Source: Larix kaempferi
Lineage: Eukaryota > Streptophyta > Pinopsida > Pinales > Pinaceae
Assembly: GCA_027924585.1 (NCBI GenBank)
Contig: BSBM01000179.1
Span: 16,965,001-17,029,000 of the forward strand
Direction: 5' to 3'
DNA: 64,000 bases
The position numbers and the translations under genes are program-made. Positions 55,777-64,000 of this stretch are shown here, piece after piece. Each line of letters opens with the position of its first letter. Position 1 is the first letter of the stretch. Below the pieces are notes generated by a model that made no database searches, was not told the origin of the DNA, and was given only the letters and a program-made list of their open reading frames with translations.

Positions 55777-56338
55777 GCTAGTTTAAATAAGAAAACTGTA
55801 TTGGGGAACAATGGTGTTATTTTTTGACTCATCAGTAGGGGTACGAGAGGAATCCCTGTCTGATAAACCCAAGATTTGTCGGGATCTGTTTGGTGAGGGT
55901 TCTAATCCAGTGGGGGATGACAATCTCTTTCCTCTTTTGGGTCAAAGCCATATGTGTTCTGTTGAGGATGATGAGGGGGGGGAATTGTTGAAACTTGGGG
56001 TCTTGGAGCAGGGTCCATATTTTGATGCTGATACGCCTATTTTGGGGGAAGCCGAGTATGGGGAATCTATTGGTGGTGATTTAAGGACCTCTCTTCCTAT
56101 CTTCTCCAAAAATCCATCCTCTAACCCTAGGGTACAGTCGGTGAATTCAATGAAATTTCAAAATGTAACGATTACGAAATCTCGAAAGAAGAATAGAAAG
56201 GATGGTGATATGGGGGCTGAAATTGGTTCTCGTTTTATCCCTCTATCTGGTAGAATGGATTCGGTGAGGGAAGAAGATGGAAATTCTAACATTGTTGGTG
56301 GTCTTAGAGCGATATCCCCCATGGATAGAGCACCTTAA
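55777..56338 (+). pseudogene. LINE ORF1, C-terminal part in shifted frame
   Basis: Open 55811-56338 in the next frame (175 residues: EESLSDKPKICRDLFGEGSN, SRKKNRKDGDMGAEIGSRFI, LSGRMDSVREEDGNSNIVGG). Low-complexity and polar, as is usual for the linker end of plant L1 ORF1. It ends in TAA whose last base begins the ATG of ORF2, so it belongs to ORF1 by position; the break at 55776 is probably a stop plus a frameshift. Confidence 0.7.
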
Positions 56339-57264
56339 TGTCAATTTGTTCTCTAAACATTAGGGGTTTGGGTAGGGATGCACGAGTTAGGACCCTCTCA
56401 GACCTTATTACTACTACTCGCCCTGGTATAATTCTACTTCAAGAAACCATGTGTGAGGACATGGTGGCTATTTAAAAATTCATTGGCATTCAGGGAGGTT
56501 GGGAAGTTACTACTGTCAGTTCTAATGGTATGTCAGGTGGGCTCCTGGTGGCCTAGGATCCGCGTTTGTATTCCTTTTTGGTGTACAAAACTGGTTGGGG
56601 TATTCTGATGGAGGGAAGTGGAAGAATAGATGACCTATCTCTTACAATCTTAAATTGTTATGCCCCCTATCGCAACCGTGAACTTTTCTGGAATGGTTTG
56701 CATTCTTCCGATCTATTGAGCAGGGATAATATTATAGAGGGTGGTGATTTAAACTTTACTAAACTATCTCAGGAAATATAGGGACCTACTACTAAGGCGG
56801 ATGACTTGTCTCAATATTTTTCTGAGTTTTTAGCTAAAAATGACTTGGTTGATGTGTTTACAGGTGCTATTACTCCCACATGGTCTAATGGCCGTGGAGG
56901 ACATGATAGTATCCTTAAACGCTTAGATAAATTCTTGGTTAAAGGATCTTTATTGGAGTCCTGCTCATGGTATCGATCCTGGGTAGGAAAGGTGAAGATT
57001 TCGGATCATCGGCCAGTGTTCCTACTTTTAGATGATTTTAACCCTCATCACAATTATCCTTTCAAATTTGATTGTTCATGGCTTTCTAATGAAGATTTTG
57101 TTGGTTATGTTAGGGAGGGCTGGTTACATATGGAAGTTGATGAGGGTTTAAACCCAGTGGATAGGCTATGTTGGAAGCTGAAGAAACTAAAAGAAAAAGT
57201 CTCCATGTGGATTCACCAAAAGAAAAAGATGGATAAGAAGTTCTTATTGAGAGTGGAAGAATAG
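56338..57264 (+). pseudogene. LINE ORF2: apurinic-type endonuclease domain
   Basis: Start ATG 56338-56340 overlaps the ORF1 stop. MSICSLNIRGLGRDARVRTL, GIILLQETM, a stop, GGWEVTTVSSNGMSGGLLVA, a stop (TAG, probably from TGG), LTILNCYAPYRNRELFWNGL, EGGDLNFTKL, a stop, NDLVDVFTGAITPTWSNGRG, SILKRLDKFLVKGSLLE and ISDHRPVFLLL. Catalytic N, E and SDHRP-type residues are visible; GDFN reads GDLN. This domain nicks the target DNA. It ends at TAG 57262-57264, in frame with the RT part. Confidence 0.88.
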
Positions 57265-58908
57265 TTGCAAACACTCTATTTATATAATTTGGAGGCACCG
57301 TTGGACAACACTCACTTTGCTCTTTTGAAGAATTTGGAAACTAAGCGGGACAATATTTATTTGAAAGAAGAAAAAGAGTGGCAACTGAAAATTCGGGCTC
57401 TGTGGGTGAACTATGATGACAAAAACATGAAGTTTTTTCATTCCTTTGCTTCGGATCGGAGGAACAATAACACTATTTGGAAATTGTTGGATGAGGATGG
57501 GGTGGAGGTATCTGGAGAATTGGAGTTGCAGACATTGACAAAGAAGCATTTTCAGTGCATCTATTCTGATGATAAGGACCTTTTATCTCAACTACAGATG
57601 GCCAAACTTTTTCCTAAGTTCTTTGATGATGAGGATGCAGAAGATTTGTGTCAGGAGATCACTTTGGAGGAGGTGGAGAAAACTCTAAAACTATTTTCCA
57701 AGGAGAGGAGTCCAGGGCCTGATGGCTGGAGTGTGGAGTTATTTTTGCACTTCTTTGACATAATGGGAGAAGATATTCAGCAGATGGTGGAGTTTACCAG
57801 GTTGCAGGGTTATGTATCTGGTGCTTTGAATGCGACATTCATCACTCTCATTCCAAAAGTAAGTGATCCTTTGTCGTTTGGTGACTTTCGCCCCATAGCA
57901 CTGTGTAATCTTGTTTATAAGATTGTTTCCAAAATCATTGTTGGACGCCTAAAACCTGTATTTTCGAAATTTATTACACCTGAACAATTTGGATTTTTAG
58001 AGGATCGTCAAATACATGAGGATGTTGGCATCACCCAGGAATTTCTACATTCTATCAAATGCAAAAAACTGAAATCTATCCTCCTAAATTTGGACTTAGA
58101 AAATGCATATGATAGAGTTTGTTGGGACTTTCTTCAAATTGTACTCATTCAAATTGGTGTTCCAGCACTAGCTATTCAGTGGATTATGGCGTGTGTGGAA
58201 TCTATGAATATGGTTGTTCTGGTGAATGGTGCTCCTACATCATTCTTCAGTTGTTCTAGAGGTCTTCGACAGGGATGTTCGATGTCACCTTTACATTTTC
58301 TATTAGTTATTGATGGACTTAGCAGGATGATTAAATAGGCTCAAAGGAAAGATAAGATCAAAGGGATGAAAATTTCTAAAGGTCTTTATATATCACATGC
58401 AATGTTTGTGGATGATGTATTACTAGCTGGCAATGACTCTGTGTATGAATGGAGGGCATACCAAAGTATTTTCGACCTTTTCTGTAAGGCATCGGGTATG
58501 AAGATCAGTTTGAAAAAATCATGCCTATATGAGAACCTTGTTGAGAAGGAACGATTGCAGGACATAAATTCTCTACTGCCTTTTAAATGTGGTAAAATCG
58601 TTGATGGTTTTACACATCTTGGGTTCCAACTTAAGCCGAATGGCTATCTAATTAAAGATTGGCGATGGCTGATTAAGAAGTTTGAGTCTAGGATCTCTCA
58701 TTGCACCTATCGTCTCTTATCCATTGGCAGCAAGCTTACACTAGTTAAATCTGTTTTGATGGGGACTCCAGTATATTGGTTCTCTCTTCTGCCTGTCCCT
58801 TGTTCGGTGATTAAAACACTGAGGAAACTTATGTTCAATTTCCTTTGGACCGGAGGTCTGAAGAATTCCATCCTATCTATGATTGGATGGGATAAAATCT
58901 TCCTGTAA
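57265..58908 (+). pseudogene. LINE ORF2: reverse transcriptase domain
   Basis: Same frame as the endonuclease. NMKFFHSFASDRRNNNTIWK, ITLEEVEKTLKLFSKERSPG then PDGWSVELFLHFF, NATFITLIPKVSDPLSFGDF, RPIALCNLVYKIVSKIIVGR, EQFGFLEDRQIHEDVGITQE, LLNLDLENAYDRVCWDFL, RGLRQGCSMSPLHFLLVIDG, a stop at 58336-58338, then AMFVDDVLLAGNDS. The catalytic box is FVDD (58405-58416) with both aspartates. The thumb region FTHLGFQLKPNGYLIKDWRW and GSKLTLVKSVLMGTPVYWFS follow. The frame ends at 58906-58908. Confidence 0.92.
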
Positions 58909-59864
58909 ATGTTGTGGGGTGGGGGCTAAAAGACTTATCGGTTTTTAGTGCAGCACTGCGTTTAAAGAACCTGTGGCGGGCTTTATTTGGTAATACACTT
59001 TGGTCCAGGGTCATACATATGAAATATGTGAAATCTGACCTCACACTTTGGTTGAGAAAGTCAAATAAGTTGACAAGGGTTGTTTCTCCTGTATGGAATG
59101 GATTTTTAAAAGTTTATTGTTGGCTTGCTGCTGAAACTTGTTGGAAAGTGGGGAACAAATAGAAAGTTGCTATAGGAATTGATCCTATCTTTGGCGTGAA
59201 TGTGGTACAAAATATGTCACTTGGTCTTTTATCATTATCAAGGCATGAGGGATATTACACTCTTAATTCAATTGTTAGCAGGAATCCACAGAGTTATTGG
59301 AAAACCGTTGATGAACTTCAGTTACCACGTCAATTTGTTGTTGAATGGGATAGATTCCTCCATTCTCTAAATTGTGTAGGTATCCATTTGAGTTGTGGTG
59401 ATGACCAGGTATTATGGGTAGGCAACGAAGCTACATGGCATATTACAGCAAAGACGGCATACAGTTATATGATAAAGAGGAGATGTATTTTCCCTATGCA
59501 TTGGTGGTACAAGGCAATTTGGTCTTGGCACATACCATCGATACTAAAATTATTTCTATGGTTTATGCTCCAGGATCGACTAAAGACATGGGAAAACTTA
59601 TCTATGATGGGGTGGATCGGGCCCAGTCAATGCTTATTATTCATAAATGATTCTGAATCATCATCTCATATATTTATTGAGTGTTCTTTCTCTCAACGCC
59701 TGTGGGAAAAATTTTATCAGTGCTTTGGTATTTCTGTGACTTGGGGTGGTTGTAATGTGGAATCAAGTCTGCATTGTTGGGTTACCTGTTGTAAAGAACA
59801 TCATACCCTCCCTGTCTTCATTTGTTGGACTATTTGGCGGGCAAGAAACATGGCCATTTTTTAA
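58909..59864 (+). pseudogene. LINE ORF2: post-RT region with zf-RVT
   Basis: After a frameshift near 58905 the reading continues as GWGLKDLSVFSAALRLKNLW, a stop at about 59159, DPIFGVNVVQNMSLGLLSLS and WHITAKTAYSYMIKRRC. The zf-RVT motif is WHIPSILKLFLWFMLQDRLK, TWENLSMMGWIGPSQCLLFI, SSSHIFIECSFSQRLWEKF. The classic C-X-C spacing is only partly kept (QCLLFI where relatives have two cysteines). It ends RNMAIF-stop at 59862-59864. Confidence 0.87.
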
Positions 59865-60441
59865 AATCATCGCCCAAATCTGGAGAATTTATACAATTCA
59901 GCAATATGTCAATATCTTAAATTCCAGATTGGTGGCTCAACCTATTCAGCATAACATTGGAAACTTTCAACTTTCTATTGATGATCCGGTGCTTTTATTT
60001 GATGGGGCAGCAAAATTGGGGAAATGTGGTGCAAGTGGGGTAATAGTCTTAAATCAGGATCACTTGTATACTTATAGAATGAATTGTGGCACAGGGACTA
60101 ACATGAAAGCTGAACTGTTAGCACTTTGGTGTGTTATTCATGTTGCAAATCTCTTTGGATTGGTGAGTATCAAAATATTTGGTGATTCGCGAGTACTGAT
60201 AAAATGGGCGAGAGGTGAATATGAATTGAAGGTGCTCAATTTAGTTTACTGGTATAATAGAATTCAATTGGAACTTGGATCCTTCAGCTCACGGTCTTTG
60301 TCACATATTTATAGAGAATTCAATGCTCTGGCAAATCAGCATTCAAAACAGGCATTAGAGGGTGAGGAGGGCTACTTATCCTGGGAAGAACACTCTGAGA
60401 ACATGTTGATTGATTTGGGTACAATGTATTTCCTAGACTAG
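59865..60441 (+). pseudogene. LINE ORF2: C-terminal RNase H domain
   Basis: Frame changes again after about 59865. VLLFDGAAKLGKCGASGVIV, NMKAELLALWCVIHVANLFG, IKIFGDSRVLIKWARG and HIYREFNALANQHSKQALEG match the plant RVT_3 type RNase H. The first three acidic sites (D, E, D) are intact; the fourth, usually D in an ALAD-like motif, is N. It ends at TAG 60439-60441. An RNase H at this position is seen in several plant L1 lineages. Confidence 0.9.
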
Positions 60442-60677
60442 AGACTTATGTATCTCATTTTGGCTTTTAGTTTGTGATATGGACATGTTTTTAGTATTTG
60501 GGTGGGTAAACAAAAAACTAGGCTTTTTGGTTTTTTGGAACACAGTTATGTATTTGGATATCATGTACTATTTGATTCAGTATTGAATAACAATAGTATG
60601 CTTTTTTTCGCGGGAATTTTTTTTTTTTAATATGATGTATCGTTTATATATATATATATTAAGATGGAAAACCTATT

Positions 60678-61345
60678 AACCACCCTATCTGAAATAATTT
60701 GTTAATGTTTTATAAAAGATAAATTATTATATAAAAAACCACCCTATCTGAAATAATTTGTTAATGTTTTAAAGATAAATTATTATATAAAAATAAATAA
60801 AGTGTATTTTACAATTTAATATATATGATGTGTATAATATTTGTATTTACGTAGTAAAAGTTGATTGATATAATATTTAAAAAGGGTTAAAATTATTATT
60901 AAATATGTAATAGTATTGATGATGATGATGATTGTCTTTAACGTTGAAATAATTTGTTAATGTTTTATAAAAGATAAATTATTATATAAAAATAAATAAA
61001 GTGTATTTTACAATTTAATATATATGATGTGTATAATATTTGTATTTATGTAGTAAAAATTGGTTGATATAATATTTAAAAAGGGTTAAAATTATTAATA
61101 AATATGTAATAGTATTGATGATGATGATGATTGTCTTTAACGTTGAAATTATTTGTTAATGTTCTATAAAAGATAAATTATTATATAAAAATAAATAAAG
61201 TGTATTTTACAATTTAATATATATGATGTGTATAATATTTGTATTTATGTAGTAAAAGTTGATTGATATAATATTTAAAAAGGGTTAAAATTATTAATAA
61301 ATATGTAATATTATTGATGATGATGATGATTGTGTTTAACGTTGA
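60678..61345 (+). repeat. 199-bp tandem repeat, 3 copies, plus a 59-bp duplication
   Basis: Landmark ACGTTGA at 60941, 61140 and 61339 gives a period of 199 bp. Each unit holds AATAATTTGTTAATGTT, AAATTATTATATAAAAATAA, TTGATATAATATTTAAAAAG and a (GAT)4 tract (GATGATGATGATTGT). The first unit lacks 3-4 bp. Its start (CCACCCTATCTGAAATAATT) is itself duplicated with a 59-bp spacing (60678 and 60737). Very AT-rich. Confidence 0.93.
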
Positions 61346-61837
61346 GACGTCTTGGTCTATCGTATCTTAAGAAGATAGATATTATTTGGTTTTTTTTAAA
61401 CATTATTTCTATGCTCAAAAAGCTTACAAAGGAGTTTCCCTAGCTCATTGTAGTTTTGGGGATCTAGATGGTTAGAAAGGTTAGTGTTGGAGCAAAGATC
61501 TTGAAACTGAGATCTAAAGGGAGAACAAAAAGTGATTTTCATCTTCCACGCTCATAGAAGCCCAAGGTGTTTTAGGGGTTGTCCAACACCTAGTTTCACT
61601 ATGAAGCTCATGCTCGAGTTTGTTCTAATCTTAGCAATATTAATTTTTTTTCTTTGAGCTTGTTAAGATAGAAAGATAGTTTTGATCCTCGAGATTAGGG
61701 TTAATGATCTCTTTGTAACACCGAAGCTTTCTTTTTACCTCTAATTCTTCTTTGCACCACATTTTCTCTTTGAATGTAGAAGTAATAATGTAATTAATGT
61801 TATCAATATTTTGTAGAGTGGTAGTTCCATTAATCCT
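61346..61837. other. Unannotated stretch before the minus-strand LINE
   Basis: About 490 bp, probably partly the 3' untranslated region of the minus-strand LINE. No clear poly(T) end of that LINE was found. No gene seen. Confidence 0.4.
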
Positions 61838-62700
61838 CTAATAATTTAACCACGTTGTGGCATATTTAAGCCATCCTTGCTTGAGGCGGAGGTGCTTTTG
61901 GTTGGAGTTAAGAGCAATTTTAGGAAGTTTGTCGTCTCCTATATTGTTTAATTTGTTCTTGTACAATAGATATCTAATCATAGCCATGCTTTCAATGGGG
62001 GAGAGTCCTGCTTCTAAAAGGAGAATATGATAGGGCATGTTGCTCTCAATTTTAAGATTATAAGTAATAATCGTTTATGGATTTGCTCAATTATTCTCCA
62101 AGACTCTCTGGAAATGCTGCATCCCCAAGCTTCACAACCATATAAAATAACAGGAGTGACAATTGTTTTAAACAGGAATTTATTTTTGTCCCACATCACA
62201 AGGTTTGTCAATATGCAGTTGTTTTCAAGGCTGAAGTAGGCTTTCCACCCTTCACTAATCCTCTTCTCAATGCTATAGTTCCAGTTGAGCTTGTGATGAA
62301 ATTCAATTCCTAAGTACTTATAGGAGGTTACTTCCTCTAAGATTCTATTGCCATAAGTACCTTTATTGGACTTGATAATCATGACTTTTGTTTTGTTAGT
62401 GTTAACGGTCATGCCCATATTGGTGTAGAAACCTTTGAGAATTCGTAATTGCTTCTCAAGATCATAAAGGCACCTTGCCATAAGAACGATATCATCAGCA
62501 TAGAGAAGTACCATGATGACTATTCCTACCAAGTTCATGCTTGCACAACCTGCCTCTTCTAAACATTCTTCAAACTTATCAATGTAAATGCCAAAAAGGG
62601 TTGGGGAAAGGGGACACCCTTGCTTAACTCCAATATTACAATTAATATCTTGTGACCATCCTTTAGTTTTTTTGGATCTATTAAGAACCGATAGAGATCC
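61838..62700 (-). pseudogene. Non-L1-type LINE reverse transcriptase, 5'-truncated
   Basis: Minus strand from 62700: open with no stop for about 228 codons. GSLSVLNRSKKTKGWSQD, GVKQGCPLSPTLFGIYID, KFEECLEEAGCASMNLVGIV, LLYADDIVLMARCLYDLEKQ, NTNKTKVMI, YKYLGIEFHHKLNWN and VTPVILYGCEAWGCSISRES. Both catalytic aspartates (YADD) are present. A frameshift near 62030 moves to 62038-61838: MPYHILLLEAGLSPIESMAM, IRYLLYKNKLNNIGDDKLPK and LRLKQGWLKYATTWLNY. The QGCPLSPTLF core and the LYGCE(A/V)WG tail separate it from plant L1. Truncated at 62700, as is normal for target-primed insertion. Confidence 0.88.
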
Positions 62701-62823
62701 AATCTTTGAGGTGTAAATTTTTTACACATTAAGAAAACAAATATTATCTTAAATTTTTTACATATTAAAAAAAAATTATCTTAATTTTTTTACAAATTTT
62801 TACACCTCAAGAAATTGGATCCC
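62696..62823. repeat. Small foldback element (about 128 bp)
   Basis: GATCCAATCTTTGAGGTGTA at the left and TACACCTCAAGAAATTGGAT (then CC) at the right are inverted repeats of about 24 bp with two or three mismatches. The centre is AT-rich with ATTATCTTAA(T/A)TTTTT repeated. It lies exactly at the 5' truncation point of the LINE. A related shorter foldback is at 52931. Confidence 0.65.
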
Positions 62824-62990
62824 TTGGTGCTTAATAGATACCAATTTAAGATGGACTTTAAAATTTTTATTTTATGATCCAACATGATTTTTTAATTATT
62901 TTTTATTTTTAATAAGTTTTGAGCTGACATGGGAACGCAGCGTGACAAACGTGACAACATCTCAATATGAAGGATATTTATAACATTCAT
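62824..62990 (-). repeat. Inverted, diverged copy of the 52495 repeat family
   Basis: The reverse strand reads GATGTTGTCACGTTTGTCACG, then CATGTTGGATCATAAAATAA, matching the order of 52711-52850 (GATGTTGTGACGTGATG, then CATGTTGGTTCATAAAATAA). The two loci are in opposite orientation, 10 kb apart. Confidence 0.6.
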
Positions 62991-63054
62991 GCTTACAAAT
63001 CAAATTATAAAATTAATATTAAATCCATAATGTAAGAAAGAAAATAGCAAGCAT

Positions 63055-63070
63055 GTGTGTGTGTGTGTGT
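63055..63070. repeat. (GT)8 microsatellite
   Basis: Uninterrupted GT dinucleotides, followed by TTGTGCGTGC. Confidence 0.9.
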
Positions 63071-63097
63071 TTGTGCGTGCAACATTCACTTGCGCTC

Positions 63098-63190
63098 CAA
63101 TTAGCCTCAAGGGTTACCTTAATCAGTGAAATCATTTGCTCAAGGCATGTTGTTAATGAGGAGATCATAAATCATGAGTTCAAATCTAGT
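63098..63190 (+). repeat. Possible SINE head 1 (tRNA-like A and B boxes)
   Basis: A-box-like TTAGCCTCAAGGG at 63101-63113 and B-box-like GAGTTCAAATCTA at 63175-63187, about 75 bp apart, which is longer than in a tRNA. The B box is close to GGTTCAANNCC. Likely an old tRNA-derived SINE or a degenerate copy; no tRNA can be folded with confidence. Confidence 0.35.
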
Positions 63191-63311
63191 AAGTCCCTTG
63201 GAGTTATTAGTATCTATTGTGATTGGTAGTTGAGTTTCCTTTCATCTAGATATTTTGAGGAAGAGGAAGGGATCATGCTAGTTTTTTCATGGAATGTATA
63301 TATAAGCTACA

Positions 63312-63386
63312 AGGGTTAGCTTAAGTGGTTTGTGTTTCCATGTCAAATTCATATGACGAAGGAGGTCATGAGGTGAAATCCACCTA
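63312..63386 (+). repeat. Possible SINE head 2 (tRNA-like A and B boxes)
   Basis: A-box-like TTAGCTTAAGTGG at 63316-63328 and B-box-like AGGTGAAATCC at 63371-63381, preceded by GAAGGAGGTCATG as in many plant SINEs. Spacing about 55 bp. Confidence 0.4.
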
Positions 63387-63525
63387 GGTGCTTCGAGGTT
63401 ATGCATACATGTTGTCCACCAGAAAAAATTACCTTGGGCATCAATCATGAGCTAACATTTACCTAGGTGCCAATCACAAAATGTGAGAAAGCACCTAGAG
63501 GGTTTCCCAAAGGAAGTTTTCCATG

Positions 63526-63527
<2 letters not shown>

Positions 63528-63559
<32 letters not shown>
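63528..63559. repeat. (TA)16 microsatellite
   Basis: Uninterrupted TA dinucleotides. Confidence 0.95.
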
Positions 63560-63562
<3 letters not shown>

Positions 63563-64000
63563 TCCATAATTTGGATGTCACTTGGGTGGTTGGGAGTATT
63601 GGTTGATAACCTCTCCACCCAAGTTTAATTCCGTGTAAGTGACATGCTTGGCTCTTAATTGAACCCCCCTTGTTCGGGCAATGTTTGGCCTCTCCACATG
63701 CCTCATGTTGTAGTGGGGAAGTTTTGTGGATGTAGCGGCATCTTGAAATATAGAGGCGTGAACCACACACACACACACACAAAGATATATAGCTTTATTG
63801 GGTTACCAACTATGACTATGGTTGGTAATTGATTCATTCTCCATCCAAATATTCTTAGGAAGAGGAGGGGATCCTTTGAGATTTTCCTTGGTGTTTGTGT
63901 GTGCCCAAATGGATTGGATCCATTGGTGAGGAGTGAGGATTTTTTCAGAAATGGTTGGGTTTAATTATCATGAAGGATTTTCCTAGAACCATGGGGTCAC
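63560..64000. other. Low-copy repeat-like end of window
   Basis: A (CA)8 run at 63764-63780. The stretch 63808-63890 (GGTTGGTAATTGATTC, AGGAAGAGGAGGGGATC) resembles 63220-63285 (ATTGGTAGTTGAGTTTCC, AGGAAGAGGAAGGGATC), so an old duplication of about 590-bp spacing lies here. The minus ORFs across the CA run are artefacts. Confidence 0.5.

Larger units (their letters stand above)
54470..60640 (+). mobile_element. L1-type LINE with RNase H domain, nearly full length
   Basis: A plant L1 non-LTR retrotransposon: about 260 bp of 5' leader, ORF1, then ORF2 with endonuclease, RT, zf-RVT and RNase H in that order. The ORF1-ORF2 junction is a TAATG overlap at 56336-56340. ORF2 stays in one frame from 56338 to 58900 with only point stops, then shifts twice. 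The 3' end lies near a T-rich tract around GCGGGAATTTTTTT (60609-60630). The 5' end and target duplication could not be fixed. Copy is dead but well preserved compared with the gypsy array. Confidence 0.88.

Noticed and set aside
63098-63190. A functional tRNA gene
   Set aside because: The A and B boxes are too far apart and no cloverleaf with paired acceptor stem could be drawn.
1-64000. Bacterial-type systems (operons, phage defence, riboswitches, prophage)
   Set aside because: No ribosome binding sites, no compact operons; every strong coding signal belongs to plant retrotransposons.

Overview
The window is nuclear DNA of a land plant, most likely a gymnosperm. It is AT-rich and has no confident host gene. 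It is built of nested, mostly decayed LTR retrotransposons (Ty3/gypsy chromoviruses and Ty1/copia-like elements), one nearly full-length plant L1 LINE, a second LINE fragment of another type, MITE-like elements and tandem repeats. The gymnosperm call is inference from this slow-decay, nested composition; no single gene proves it.

Layout. 1-20386: a tandem array of Ty3/gypsy chromovirus units sharing LTRs (unit I tail, LTR I, unit II, LTR II, unit III, LTR III). The pol of unit I is split by copia-like element A (1827-8999). A has 604-bp LTRs, a GAAGG target duplication, no gag or pol, and about 2.6 kb of seven successive tandem-repeat arrays. 20387-46642: an older minus-strand LTR element (here 'D') recognised by LTR pieces at both ends. 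It is interrupted by copia-like element B (21518-28252, keeps only RT and RNase H), by a short-LTR element E (28336-31884), by an almost complete Ty3/gypsy element C (32228-38162, target duplication CCATG, itself hit by a Mutator-type MITE) and by a 4.3-kb LTR-type insertion F (40557-44859, target duplication CTATC). D contains a roughly 620-codon decayed minus-strand ORF split by element C.

46643-54470 is mainly AT-rich intergenic DNA with a 220-bp duplication holding an exon-like segment, a second MITE copy and short repeats. 54470-60640 holds an L1 LINE (ORF1, APE endonuclease, RT, zf-RVT, RNase H) broken by a few stops and two main frameshifts. 60678-61345 is a 199-bp tandem repeat. 61838-62700 (minus) is a 5'-truncated non-L1-type LINE. 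62696-64000 has a foldback element, SINE-like heads and microsatellites.

Relative ages by eye from LTR-LTR differences: A about 1.3%, B about 6%, C about 10%. These agree with the nesting order where that can be tested. Many premature stops are CAG-to-TAG or CGA-to-TGA, as expected from long-term cytosine methylation. The most unusual items are the related pair A and B: a conserved telobox-like stem-loop, conserved splice-like motifs in a 2.5-kb leader, repeated U3 boxes, and rapidly turning-over tandem arrays in place of coding sequence.
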